This document shows positions 18,013 to 26,509 of a stretch of 64,000 bases of DNA, piece by piece. Every line of letters starts with the position of its first letter. Positions within the stretch are counted from its first letter, which is position 1. Origin of the DNA: Neorhizobium galegae bv. orientalis str. HAMBI 540. GTDB taxonomy: Bacteria > Pseudomonadota > Alphaproteobacteria > Rhizobiales > Rhizobiaceae. Location: positions 1,550,001 through 1,614,000 of the forward strand of contig NZ_HG938354.1 in assembly GCF_000731315.1 (NCBI RefSeq), read 5' to 3'. The notes beneath the pieces are model-generated. The model was not told the DNA's origin. It was given only the letters and a program-made list of their open reading frames with translations, and made no database searches. Both the position numbers and the translations under genes were made by a program.

Positions 18013-18918
18013 TCAGGCGGCCGTGAAGGCTGCCGTCGGGCGCGTGTCGATAAGATCGCGGTAGGCGATCGGCCCCTCTGTGAGATGACCGTCGGCAATA
18101 CCCTGCTGCCAGCGGGCATAGGCGTTCGGATCGATCCGCGGCGTCGTCCACATGCCATTGGCCCGATAGATATCGGTTAGCCTCACGAGCAGGTCCGGCG
18201 AGAATTTCGGGAATGTCCTTGCCAGGAAATCGCGGTATTCCTCGGCGTCGTTTGCCAGTATCCACTCCATGCCGCGTCCGAGCGCCGTTGAGAACCGGGT
18301 CTGGGTGTCCAGCCGTGCATCATCGCTCTCGCCTTCGGCGTAGTAGACGCTCCACGGCACGTTACCGCCGGTGATGGGGAGTTCGGCAACGACATGGACG
18401 GCGGTCTTCGATGCAAGCGTGACGGCGGAGGGGTAGTCGATGACCAGATAATCGCCCATGCCACCGACGAAGAGATCGGACAGCATCTTGCCGTCGAGAT
18501 CCTGGACGAAATTGACCGTCAGCGGATCGACACCGTTTTCGCGCAGCAAAAGCTTGGTGAACAGGCCGACGCTGGCGCCATTGCTGCCCTTCATGGAAAT
18601 CGTCTTGCCGGGCACGGCCTGCCAATCGAAATCCCCGGGCTGTTCGCGGCCGAGGATGGCCAGGGGGGCGCGGGCCGCGATCTGCGCGAACGGCGTATAA
18701 CGTTTGCCGCGGCCATGGAACATCGACGGGACCCAGATGCCACCAAGGGAGGCGTCGGCCTTGGCCGAGCCGATGTCGCTGAGCACCCGATCCCAGGGAG
18801 AGGGAACGCTTGCCGTGACGTCGAGCCCCTCGTCCTGAAAGAAGCCCTGCCAGACCGCGACATATTCGGGAAGGTAGTTGAGGCTGTGCCCGGTCGCCGA
18901 GACGTGGAAATTCTGCAT
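18013..18918 (-). CDS. NMT1/THI5-like substrate-binding-fold protein without signal peptide
   Basis: 301 residues from ATG 18918, directly after the ATPase gene (5-base gap). It has the NMT1/SsuA-type fold: LNYLPEYVAVWQGFFQDEGL at the start, SIGSAKADASLGGIW-like ligand loop and a C-terminal LTDIYRANGMW segment. No Sec, Tat or lipoprotein signal is visible at this start, which is unusual for an ABC binding protein. It may be cytoplasmic, either an enzyme or sensor with this fold, or a true start could lie elsewhere. The upstream frame (to 19005) gives no signal peptide either. Confidence 0.75.
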   Translation of the reverse strand: MQNFHVSATGHSLNYLPEYVAVWQGFFQDEGLDVTASVPSPWDRVLSDIGSAKADASLGGIWVPSMFHGRGKRYTPFAQIAARAPLAILGREQPGDFDWQAVPGKTISMKGSNGASVGLFTKLLLRENGVDPLTVNFVQDLDGKMLSDLFVGGMGDYLVIDYPSAVTLASKTAVHVVAELPITGGNVPWSVYYAEGESDDARLDTQTRFSTALGRGMEWILANDAEEYRDFLARTFPKFSPDLLVRLTDIYRANGMWTTPRIDPNAYARWQQGIADGHLTEGPIAYRDLIDTRPTAAFTAA

Positions 18919-18923
18919 GATGT

Positions 18924-20084
18924 TCACTCCTGGTCCGGGAAAATGCGATCGCCGTTGTCGATGTCGAACCACAGGACATCGTCCGCCTGATAATCCAGCG
19001 AACACAGTTCACCGATCTTGACCTTCGGGTTGCCCGAGACCCGGACGAAGACGAGGTCGTGTTCCAGCAATCGCTGGTCCTTGTTCTCCTCGCCGGTCAT
19101 CAGGCGGCAACCGATCACCGTCTCCGCGCCGAGGCGCTCGACGACCGCAACCTGTGCAGGCAGGCGCCCTTCCGCGGCCGGGTGAAGGGTGAGCTTTTCG
19201 GGCCTGACCCCGAATGTCAGCTCCCGTCTCGGTGGGAGCGGCGCTGCGTGTTCGACCGCGAGCTTGCCCGAAAGCTGGAGCGCGTTGTTTCTGACCGAAG
19301 CCGGAATGAGGTTCATCGGGGGCGACCCCACGAAACGCGCGACAAAGGTGTTAGCGGGACGATCGTAAATCTCGTCCGGCGTATCGACCTGCTGGACGAT
19401 GCCCTTGTTCATCACGATGATGCGCGTCGCCATGGTCATGGCCTCGACCTGGTCGTGCGTCACGTAGACGAATGTCTTGCCGACCTTGTGATGCAGAGCC
19501 GAGATTTCCGAGCGCATCTGCGTGCGCAGCTTGGCATCCAGGTTGGAAAGCGGCTCGTCGAGCAGGTAGAGAGCCGGGTTGCGCACGAGAGCGCGGGCAA
19601 GCGCAACGCGCTGCCTCTGCCCGCCCGAGAGGCTCGCCGGGCGTCTGTCGAGCAGAGGCTCGAGCTCGAGCTGACGGGCGATACTGAGGGTCCGCTCGGC
19701 GATATCCGCCCGCTTCATCAGCCTGTGGCGGGCGACGATGTTGACGATCGGCAGATGATACCACTTGCGAAACGCATCCATGATCAGCGGAAACGCGATA
19801 TTCTCGCGAACCGTCATATGCGGATAGAGCGCATAGGTCTGGAAAACGAAGGCGACGCCGCGCTGTTTGGGCTCCCAATCGTTGGCGACGGACCCGTCGA
19901 ACAGCAGGTCCCCGGAGGTAATGTCGCTGAGGCCCGCGATCATGCGCAGCAGCGTCGATTTTCCGCAGCCGGAGGGGCCGAGCAGGACCAGGAACTCACC
20001 ATCGTGGATCTCTGCGCTGAAAGCATCGATGACGGTGTTGTCGCCGAATTTCTTGGAGATGTTCTCAAATGTCAAAGCGGGCAT
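18924..20084 (-). CDS. Sugar-type ABC transporter ATPase (MalK/UgpC type)
   Basis: 386 residues. Walker A GPSGCGKST (36-44), signature SLSGGQRQRVALARAL (about 151-166) and Walker B LYLLDEPLSNLD are intact, followed by the C-terminal OB-fold regulatory domain of the MalK/UgpC group. A stretch of about 20 residues between the Q-loop and the signature (MDAFRKWYHLPIVNIVARHR) appears longer than in MalK. It energises the two permeases encoded just upstream; the gap to the MalG-type gene is only three bases. Confidence 0.92.
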   Translation of the reverse strand: MPALTFENISKKFGDNTVIDAFSAEIHDGEFLVLLGPSGCGKSTLLRMIAGLSDITSGDLLFDGSVANDWEPKQRGVAFVFQTYALYPHMTVRENIAFPLIMDAFRKWYHLPIVNIVARHRLMKRADIAERTLSIARQLELEPLLDRRPASLSGGQRQRVALARALVRNPALYLLDEPLSNLDAKLRTQMRSEISALHHKVGKTFVYVTHDQVEAMTMATRIIVMNKGIVQQVDTPDEIYDRPANTFVARFVGSPPMNLIPASVRNNALQLSGKLAVEHAAPLPPRRELTFGVRPEKLTLHPAAEGRLPAQVAVVERLGAETVIGCRLMTGEENKDQRLLEHDLVFVRVSGNPKVKIGELCSLDYQADDVLWFDIDNGDRIFPDQE

Positions 20085-20087
20085 GGA

Positions 20088-20924
20088 TTATCCCTTTACG
20101 GCGCCAGCCGTCAGACCGGCCACGATTTTGCGCTGGATAAGAAGAAAAAAGACGATGGCAGGAAGGCTGAACACGAGGGCTGCGCCAAGCACGGCCGACA
20201 TCGGCGTTTCATACTGCCCAACGAAGGAGGCGAGCCCGACGCTTGCCGGCCACAAGGAATTGTCCATCAGGAAGGTCGAGGCGAACAGGAACTCGTTCCA
20301 GCCGGCAAAGAAGGCCACGACGGCCGCGGCCGCGATGCTCGGCATGATCAGCGGCAGAATGATCATGGTGAGCACGCTGAACCGCGGGCAATTGTCGATG
20401 ATCGCGGACTCCTCGATCTCGTAGGGCACCGCGTCCATCGCGCCCTTCAGGACGAAACATGCGACAGGCAGCGAGAAACCGACATTGGCGAGGATCAGAC
20501 CCGTCAGGCTGTTCAAGAGGCCGAAGGTGATGAACATCGCATAGAGCGGCACCAGGATCAGCGCTTCGGGAACGACCTGGGTCATGAACAGCAGAAAGCC
20601 GACCAGGCCGCGCCCATGGAACTTGAAACGGCTGAGCGCATAACCGGCAAGCGCGCCGAGGGTCAGGCTCAAAATGGTGCCGCCGGAGGCGATCAGCAGC
20701 GTGTTGAACAGCCAGCGGCCGATCGGAACCTTGCCGAGCTCCGTTGCCAGATCCGGCAGATGCTGCAGCTGCGGCCAGGCGACCTGGCCGGTTCCGTAGA
20801 GCTGGGAATTGACGTTGAGCGCGGTGGCCGCCATCCAGTAGACCGGGAAGCCGGCGAGAACGACCAGAACTCCGATCAGCGTATATCGCAGCGCCTTCAT
20901 GGCGAGTTTTCGGGGTGTCATCAT
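20088..20924 (-). CDS. Carbohydrate-type ABC permease (MalG family)
   Basis: 278 residues with six predicted membrane helices and the EAA loop (EIEESAIIDNCPRFSVLTMIILPL) that docks to the ATPase. It overlaps the MalF-type gene by four bases (ATGA). It forms the inner-membrane channel with that protein. Confidence 0.92.
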   Translation of the reverse strand: MMTPRKLAMKALRYTLIGVLVVLAGFPVYWMAATALNVNSQLYGTGQVAWPQLQHLPDLATELGKVPIGRWLFNTLLIASGGTILSLTLGALAGYALSRFKFHGRGLVGFLLFMTQVVPEALILVPLYAMFITFGLLNSLTGLILANVGFSLPVACFVLKGAMDAVPYEIEESAIIDNCPRFSVLTMIILPLIMPSIAAAAVVAFFAGWNEFLFASTFLMDNSLWPASVGLASFVGQYETPMSAVLGAALVFSLPAIVFFLLIQRKIVAGLTAGAVKG

Positions 20925-21826
20925 CGAGACATCCTCTTCATGCGGCGTTGTTCGACGGTGTAATGGACGGCTGCCACCATCAGCGCCAGTGCGAGGCCGA
21001 CCGCGCCGTAAGCGCTGGCCATTCCCAGTTCATGGCCTTCGAACGCCGTCTGGCGGAGCTTGACGACGAGGGTGCTGGTCGAACCGAGCGGACCGCCCCC
21101 GGTCAGCAGGTAGATGATGTCGAAGCGGCGAATGGACCAGACGGCGACCAGAAGGGCTGCGAGCTGGATCGATGGACGGATATGCGGCAGCGTCACTGCT
21201 CGGAAGGTGCTGATCCCATCGGCGCCATCGATCCTGGCGGCTTCGCGCACCTCTTGCGGCACCGATTGGAGGGCTGCCAGCACAACCAGCATCACAAATG
21301 GAGCGACCTGCCAGACAGTAACGGCAAGAACCGAGCCGAGCGCATAGTCCGTGCTGGTCAGCCACGAGAAGCGGCCGATGCCGAGGAGCTCAGTGATGCG
21401 ATTGAAGACGCCCGACCGTTCGTTATACATCCACAACCAGATCAGCGAGGCCGCCACACCGGGCACGGCCCAGCCGAACAGCAGGATTGCCCGGACGACT
21501 GCGCGCCCCTTGAAGGGACGATCGATGGCAAGTGCGGCCACAACGCCGAGAGCGACGCCGATAAGGACGGTCAGGACCGTATAAACCAAGGTTGCTTTCA
21601 GGGAGACATAGAAGGCTGGATCTTCGATCAGCCGTTCATAATTGCCGAGGCCGATGAACCGGCCTCGGTTGGGATTGACGATCCGGGTGTTGGTCAGGCT
21701 CATGTACATCTGCCGCGACAGCGGCCAGAACATGAAGACCACCAAATAGATCATGGGCGGAAGGATGAAGGCATAGGGCAACAATTTGACCAGGCCGTTC
21801 CTGTTTTTCAGGCCATTCGCACTCAC
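20921..21826 (-). CDS. Carbohydrate-type ABC permease (MalF family)
   Basis: 301 residues. I use the GTG start at 21826 because AAGGGAG lies seven bases upstream and it begins 28 bases after the binding-protein gene; a longer frame would overlap that gene. There are six membrane helices and an EAA motif (EVREAARIDGADGISTFRAV). The family includes permeases for sugars, glycerol phosphate and other polyols. It is co-transcribed with the binding protein and the MalG-type gene. Confidence 0.9.
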   Translation of the reverse strand: MSANGLKNRNGLVKLLPYAFILPPMIYLVVFMFWPLSRQMYMSLTNTRIVNPNRGRFIGLGNYERLIEDPAFYVSLKATLVYTVLTVLIGVALGVVAALAIDRPFKGRAVVRAILLFGWAVPGVAASLIWLWMYNERSGVFNRITELLGIGRFSWLTSTDYALGSVLAVTVWQVAPFVMLVVLAALQSVPQEVREAARIDGADGISTFRAVTLPHIRPSIQLAALLVAVWSIRRFDIIYLLTGGGPLGSTSTLVVKLRQTAFEGHELGMASAYGAVGLALALMVAAVHYTVEQRRMKRMSR

Positions 21827-21854
21827 ATCAGTCTCCCTTCTTGATGCGAGGTTG

Positions 21855-23114
21855 TCAGAACTGCTTGTCGATGGCGGACTGAGCTTCGGCGAGCGCCGTC
21901 TTCGGATCGGCATTCGCAAGGATGACCTTTTCGACCGCCTGCATCACGAACCGCATGATTTGTGCCGTTTCGACTTCATATCCCTTGATCAGCGTGCTGC
22001 GGGAGGTTTCGGCGAGCTTGACGAAGGTCGGCGCCCAAGGGTTGGCCTTGGAGTAGGCGTCGCTGACAGGCACGTCGGTTGCAAGCGCATCCGGACCTGA
22101 TGCGTCACGCAGAGCCTGCTGACCGACGGGACCGACCAGCCACTTGACGAAGGCGATCGCTTCTTTCTGGTGTTTGCCATGCGCGCTCACGCCAACGAAG
22201 ATCTGCTGATGCGCGCCGGGGTTCTTGAACGGCATCGGAGCGGCATAAAGGTCGCCGGACTGAAGGGCACCACCGGAGGCGATATTGAGCGTGCCGCCGG
22301 AATTGTCGATCGAAAAGGCCGCATGCTTTTCCTTGAAGCGCGTGCGCTGCGTCGGAAAACTGTCGCCGGTGGGCATGATGCCGGCGTCGTAAGTCTTCTT
22401 GAAAGCCGTGATGGCGGCGACGGCTTCCGGCGTATTGATCGTCAGCTTGCCGTCTGCATCGACCCAGTTGACGCCGTAGCCATAGGCCCAGCTCTGGAAA
22501 TCCATGAACCAGCCCGAAAAGTCGTTGATCTGGTGGCGGGCGGTAAAGCCGATGACGCCCGGAGTTGCCGCAGACGCTGCCTTGGCGGAGGCAATCAGCT
22601 CATCCACGGTCGTCGGCACCTTCGCATTGGCGGCATCGATCAGCGGCTTGTTGTAGATCAGGGCGTAGACGGCGCGCTGCCAGGCGACGCCCAGGCGCTT
22701 GCCGTCGATCACGCCGTTTTCATTGCTCTTGTTCAGCTTCGCGCCGTCGGCCGCAGCCGAGAGATCGACGAGAAAGCCCGCATCCGCAATCGCGTAGAAC
22801 AGGCCTTCCTGCATCATCGCCACATCCGGCCCCTGGCCTGCGCCCATTTCGGTCGTCAGCTTGTCGGCGAATTCCGCAGACGGAATGGCTTCCTGCTCGA
22901 GCGTGACGTTCGGATTGGCTTCCTGGTATTTGCTGACCGCTGCCCAGAGGTTCTTGCCGCGCAACGCATCAAGCCATTGGGAATTGGCCAGTTTCAGCGT
23001 GACCTTCTCGCTCGATTGAGCATGAGTTTCGCCTGCACCGAGCCCGACGGTCAATGCAAGCGCCGCAAGGGCTACCGTAGCCAACAGCTTTCGGCGACGA
23101 ATCCTATCAAACAT
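21855..23114 (-). CDS. ABC transporter substrate-binding protein, family 1
   Basis: 419 residues from ATG 23114 with GGAGAA upstream. The signal peptide is MFDRIRRRKLLATVALAALA and cleavage is near THAQ. The mature protein is an extracellular family-1 binder: KYQEANPNVTLEQEAIPSAE early and an aromatic-rich ligand region (FSGWFMDFQSWAYGYGVNWV). It feeds the MalFGK-type transporter encoded downstream. The ligand cannot be named; the neighbouring racemase and creatinase-like genes hint that it might not be a sugar. Confidence 0.9.
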   Translation of the reverse strand: MFDRIRRRKLLATVALAALALTVGLGAGETHAQSSEKVTLKLANSQWLDALRGKNLWAAVSKYQEANPNVTLEQEAIPSAEFADKLTTEMGAGQGPDVAMMQEGLFYAIADAGFLVDLSAAADGAKLNKSNENGVIDGKRLGVAWQRAVYALIYNKPLIDAANAKVPTTVDELIASAKAASAATPGVIGFTARHQINDFSGWFMDFQSWAYGYGVNWVDADGKLTINTPEAVAAITAFKKTYDAGIMPTGDSFPTQRTRFKEKHAAFSIDNSGGTLNIASGGALQSGDLYAAPMPFKNPGAHQQIFVGVSAHGKHQKEAIAFVKWLVGPVGQQALRDASGPDALATDVPVSDAYSKANPWAPTFVKLAETSRSTLIKGYEVETAQIMRFVMQAVEKVILANADPKTALAEAQSAIDKQF

Positions 23115-23188
23115 GTCTGTTCTCCATCTGGGTTTCTTATTTGGCGGTTTCTTATTGGTAGTTTGGCATTCACAGATCAGGCAGTGCG

Positions 23189-24637
23189 TCAGGCGACCGC
23201 TTTCACACGATGCACTGCAAGCGGCGTATGGTGGCTGAGTTTTTCGCCCCCCGTATCGGTGACGAGATAGCAGTCGCCAACATTGCAGCCGGCGACCTCG
23301 GGCTCGAGCCATTGCGAGTGCAGGACGAAGGTCATGCCTTCTTCGAGCTTGTCGTGGTTGTTCGATTGGATGTTGTAGTTGTTGAACTTCACCATCGAGA
23401 CCGAATGTCCGACATTGGGATTGTGGGGACCGAGCGTCGCCGGATAGACGTGCATCAGCTTGCGGCCCTGGCGCTCCCAATCTTCATCCACGACATGCTT
23501 TCGCGGGATCAGGCGCGGCTTGCCGTCGTCTTCGGACACCCAGTTGTATGGCATTGTCCGGCTGTCATGGGACGAAAGATAGCCGCGGGCGATGTAGGGT
23601 TCGAAGGAAGCGTTGGCGAGGTCGGAGATGATCGCGCCGGGCTTGATCAGCGCTGCCGCTTTCTGAACACCTTCGGTGCACATCTGCAGCACGTCTTCCT
23701 GCTTGTCGGTAATGTCGCCGACCGCGATCATGCGGGCGATCTGGGCCGTGTAGCCCTGATAGATCACCGCCGAAATGTAGAGATTGATGATGTCGCCGTT
23801 GCGCACCACGTGCCCGTAGGGCTTGCCGCAATGGGTGCCGTATTGGTTGATGCCGATCTGGTAGCCGTCTCCGCTTTCGCCGCCTCGCGCCATCTGGGCA
23901 TAGGTGAAGGCGGCGTAGATTTCATAATCGGTCACGCCGGGTTTGGTGACATGGTATGCGGCCTCTATGCCGATACTGGCCAGTTGGGCGGCGGCCCGCA
24001 CCACCGCCTGCTCACGCTTCGAACGCACCTTCTGCATGCGATCGATGATCGAGCTTGCCTGCACGAACGAACTTTTCGGGAGACGTTTGCCGAGGCTGTT
24101 CCAGTAACCGGCGGAGGTCGCATCGCCGATCAGGCCGATCTGCGACGACGCAAAACCCTCGCGTTCCAGGAAGGAACCGACGGCCTCGACGACCTTGTCG
24201 ACGGTCCTGCCCGGGCGATTATAGGTTTCGCGGCCCCAGGTACCGACCTGCCAGATGTCTTCGACCAGGACCGCCTCGCCGGCCGGCGGCAGCAGGACGG
24301 AACTGCTGAAGATGGAAAACAGCGTCAGCGGCTTGTCTTCGTCGGTCGGGACCACCAGCACGCCCTCGCGTGCCCAGTCGCACATGTAGCGAAGGTACGA
24401 GTTGGAAACCCGGTAGGAGCCGATGGAATCGGCATGGACAAGCATGACGTCATGCCCCGCGACGGTCGCCTCGCGCCTGATGCGGCGCAGCCTGTCGACG
24501 AATTCGCTTTCCGGGAGCGGACCGACCGGCTCGAACTTGAAGCTGGGGCTGAAACCGTCCAACAGGCGCTCGAAACGCACATCACCGTGCTGAAAGGGGT
24601 GGTTAGGACGAGTTTGGGCGGTCATTGGGCGTCTCAT
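23189..24637 (-). CDS. M24-fold (creatinase/prolidase-like) protein lacking the metal ligands
   Basis: 482 residues with an N-terminal creatinase domain and the C-terminal pita-bread fold. The positions that bind metal in aminopeptidase P are replaced: the first Asp is Tyr287 (GDIINLYIS), the second is Gln299 (GYTAQIAR), the first Glu is His (FVLHSQW) and the last Glu is missing in NVGDCYLVTD. Creatinase has the same fold without metal and a similar segment, so a metal-free amidinohydrolase-like reaction is possible. The ATG at 24625 is an alternative start; neither has a good ribosome-binding site. It is first in the minus-strand operon. Confidence 0.82.
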   Translation of the reverse strand: MRRPMTAQTRPNHPFQHGDVRFERLLDGFSPSFKFEPVGPLPESEFVDRLRRIRREATVAGHDVMLVHADSIGSYRVSNSYLRYMCDWAREGVLVVPTDEDKPLTLFSIFSSSVLLPPAGEAVLVEDIWQVGTWGRETYNRPGRTVDKVVEAVGSFLEREGFASSQIGLIGDATSAGYWNSLGKRLPKSSFVQASSIIDRMQKVRSKREQAVVRAAAQLASIGIEAAYHVTKPGVTDYEIYAAFTYAQMARGGESGDGYQIGINQYGTHCGKPYGHVVRNGDIINLYISAVIYQGYTAQIARMIAVGDITDKQEDVLQMCTEGVQKAAALIKPGAIISDLANASFEPYIARGYLSSHDSRTMPYNWVSEDDGKPRLIPRKHVVDEDWERQGRKLMHVYPATLGPHNPNVGHSVSMVKFNNYNIQSNNHDKLEEGMTFVLHSQWLEPEVAGCNVGDCYLVTDTGGEKLSHHTPLAVHRVKAVA

Positions 24638-25408
24638 TTAGCAGATACTGATGGGACTAGATTATATCTGAAAAATAATTTGCATAGTCCGGCGAATGTT
24701 CATTTGTCGAGCGATCCGCCGCCAAAATAGGCATTTGGAAGAATGTAGCAGAAAAGCGATCGAAATGACTCAAGTACGAAACTGGGGCGCGGATCATTTT
24801 CCGTTAGTGATTAACGAGATCAACGATTTTTCATCGCAGCGCCGGGGCAAAAAAAGCGACTCAGCTTATAAAAAATCGGCACCCGCAAATCACACGGATG
24901 CCTTCCGATTAATCACGGACGAGAGCACCTTCTGTTCAACGAGTATAGGAATCGTGAAAAAAAAGTTCCAACGATGGCGTGTGGCCGAATTAGGAGTAGC
25001 TCTCCGGCACTCGCGTCTGTTTCCCAGCACGGCAGGCCGGATTCGGATACACATCACCGGGGACGCCTGCTGCTGGATCGCGTGTGAGTGCGAGCCTTAA
25101 ACCGGCTTGGCGTAGAGTCTCATGAGGCGGATTCTGCCGAATCTCGGTGAGACTGCAGAAAGACAATCCCGTTATTCAGATGGCGACCCCGTGGACGGAT
25201 AGGAGCGGAGCTGGCAATCCGCTCAGATCGGAACTCGCAGGCATGCTGATCTGTTGCAATTGAAATCCACACCAATCTGCCGCAGCATATTCTATGGATT
25301 TAGCATATTGCAGGATAACAGTTTCGCTCTCACCTGGAAGAGAGGATGCGATTGCTCGTGGCAACTGAGAGGCTCCACTAGGTTCTTGGTCGAACAATGG
25401 AGCACGGA
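24638..25408. other. AT-richer intergenic region, island boundary
   Basis: About 770 bases of lower GC than the flanks. The first 60 bases are the likely promoter of the creatinase-like operon. A 134-codon plus-strand frame at 24696-25100 shows no family resemblance and odd composition, so I do not call it. The shift in composition suggests acquired or decayed DNA. Confidence 0.45.
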
Positions 25409-25606
25409 ATGTCATCCACCAAACTCACCAAGTTATTTTTCGGACTTGCTCTTTCAATCTCTGCACTGACGTCGACGCAGGCGTCCGCGGATGCAACGCT
25501 GGACCGAATCAAAGGACGCGGCAAGCTGACCGTCGGCGTGATCCTGTCGGGCGCGCCCTTCGGCTATATCGACCCGAAGACGCAGGCGCAGAAGGGCTAC
25601 AATCTC
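25409..25606 (+). pseudogene. Amino-acid ABC binding protein (family 3), truncated after about 65 residues
   Basis: ATG at 25409 opens a signal peptide (MSSTKLTKLFFGLALSISAL, cleavage near QASA) and then ATLDRIKGRGKLTVGVILSG with PFGYIDPKTQ, the start of a family-3 amino-acid binder. After KGYNLD (about 25606) the homology stops abruptly; the frame runs to 25678 with unrelated residues. A normal member is about 260-300 residues, so this is a fragment cut by insertion or deletion. No transporter genes follow. Confidence 0.7.
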
Positions 25607-25891
25607 GACACTCGCTTCTTGCTTCTGGTTGCACATGAGACTTATGGACGAGGCACCCAAATCAGCCAGTTTGGCTGAACAGACGATTTCACATAATGCT
25701 TCGCCTTGATGAGGATCGAACCTTCGATGCGAGTTGCTTTTATCTCGTAGTATCAGCGCCTTAGGCTTTTCAGCATGCCGTAAGGCTCTGTTTTTGAAGC
25801 TCTTTCCGGGCACGACTAGACCACTGCAGAAGTGGAGAAACCTGCATGCTCGAGGCGCGGACTTTGACAACGAGGACTTAGCGTGCTTTTC

Positions 25892-25917
25892 TGTCCTTAG
25901 TCCTAGGACGGAGGACA
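25892..25917. promoter_or_regulatory. Nested palindromes before the HTH-NTase-PP2C operon
   Basis: A perfect 10-bp palindrome, GTCCTAGGAC (25900-25909), sits inside an outer inverted repeat TGTCCT (25892-25897) / AGGACA (25912-25917), ending 13 bases before the first start codon. This is where an autoregulator would bind, and the first gene may encode a winged-helix protein. A TTGACA hexamer at 25864 could be a -35 element; no clear -10 was found. Confidence 0.45.
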
Positions 25918-25930
25918 CCATTCGGAACAC

Positions 25931-26509
25931 ATGATGAAAAGCCAGGACATCGTCATACTGCTCAAGCTCATCAGCCTTCAGGAGCAGGAGCAGGAACAAG
26001 AGCAGGGGGCCGCACGCTTGCGCCTGGAGGCGCAGGGCGATGACCCCTACTCTGTCCGGAATTTGGAGGCATCTCTCGGCATAAGCAAGACCGAGGTCAA
26101 TGAGTCTATCAAGAGAAGCGTATCCTCCGGCATTGCCAGCAAAGATCGCGAACTTGGCCGACCCAAACCGAGCCGCCGGAATCTGTTCAATTTCATCGTC
26201 CACGGCCTGAAATTCACATTTCCGGCAAAGCCCGGATCAATGCAGCGAGGCATTCCAACCGCCTTTGCGGCACCCATGCTCGAGGGCCTTTTGGTCAGCG
26301 CTGGCAACTACATTTACGTGTGGCCGCATGCGAGCGGCCGTGAAATGGGCCAGTCAGTCGATCCGTTGTTCAAAAGCGTGCCGGAAGCAGTCCAAAAAGA
26401 CGAGCGCCTCTACGAATATCTGGCACTCTGCGACGCAATCCGTCTCGGAAACCAGCGCGAAGTGGGTTTGGCAAGTGAGCGCCTCTCAACACGGATACTC
26501 GGCAAATGA
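25931..26509 (+). CDS. Putative winged-helix regulator/antitoxin-like protein
   Basis: 192 residues. The N-terminus (MMKSQDIVILLKLISLQ) leads into a Glu-Gln repeat (QEQEQEQEQ, residues about 17-25), then a probable helix-turn-helix YSVRNLEASLGISKTEVNES and a wing. The middle, IPTAFAAPMLEGLLVSAGNY, and the VWPHASGREMGQSVDPLF block look conserved. I do not recognise a named family, but the layout (DNA-binding protein just before a nucleotidyltransferase) is that of an AbiEi-like antitoxin/regulator. Its stop overlaps the next start (ATGA). ATG 25934 is an equally good start. Confidence 0.7.
   Translation: MMKSQDIVILLKLISLQEQEQEQEQGAARLRLEAQGDDPYSVRNLEASLGISKTEVNESIKRSVSSGIASKDRELGRPKPSRRNLFNFIVHGLKFTFPAKPGSMQRGIPTAFAAPMLEGLLVSAGNYIYVWPHASGREMGQSVDPLFKSVPEAVQKDERLYEYLALCDAIRLGNQREVGLASERLSTRILGK

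Noticed and set aside
19059..20963. 634-codon plus-strand frame opposite the MalK and MalG genes
   Set aside because: Antisense to strong ABC genes with motifs; the protein is His/Arg/Asp-rich noise.
23210..24730. 506-codon plus-strand frame opposite the creatinase-like gene
   Set aside because: Shadow of an intact M24-fold gene; no family resemblance or ribosome-binding site.
24696..25100. 134-codon plus-strand frame in the AT-rich gap
   Set aside because: No ribosome-binding site, no known motif, and composition unlike the neighbouring genes.
25979..26009. CAGGAG-type repeat resembling a microsatellite
   Set aside because: It lies inside the first gene of the HTH-NTase-PP2C operon, encoding alternating Gln and Glu, so it is described with that gene and not as a separate repeat.
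25454..26203. 249-codon minus-strand frame across the truncated binding protein and the first gene of the HTH-NTase-PP2C operon
   Set aside because: Overlaps two better-supported plus-strand features. I considered a transposase remnant but could not recognise any transposase motif.
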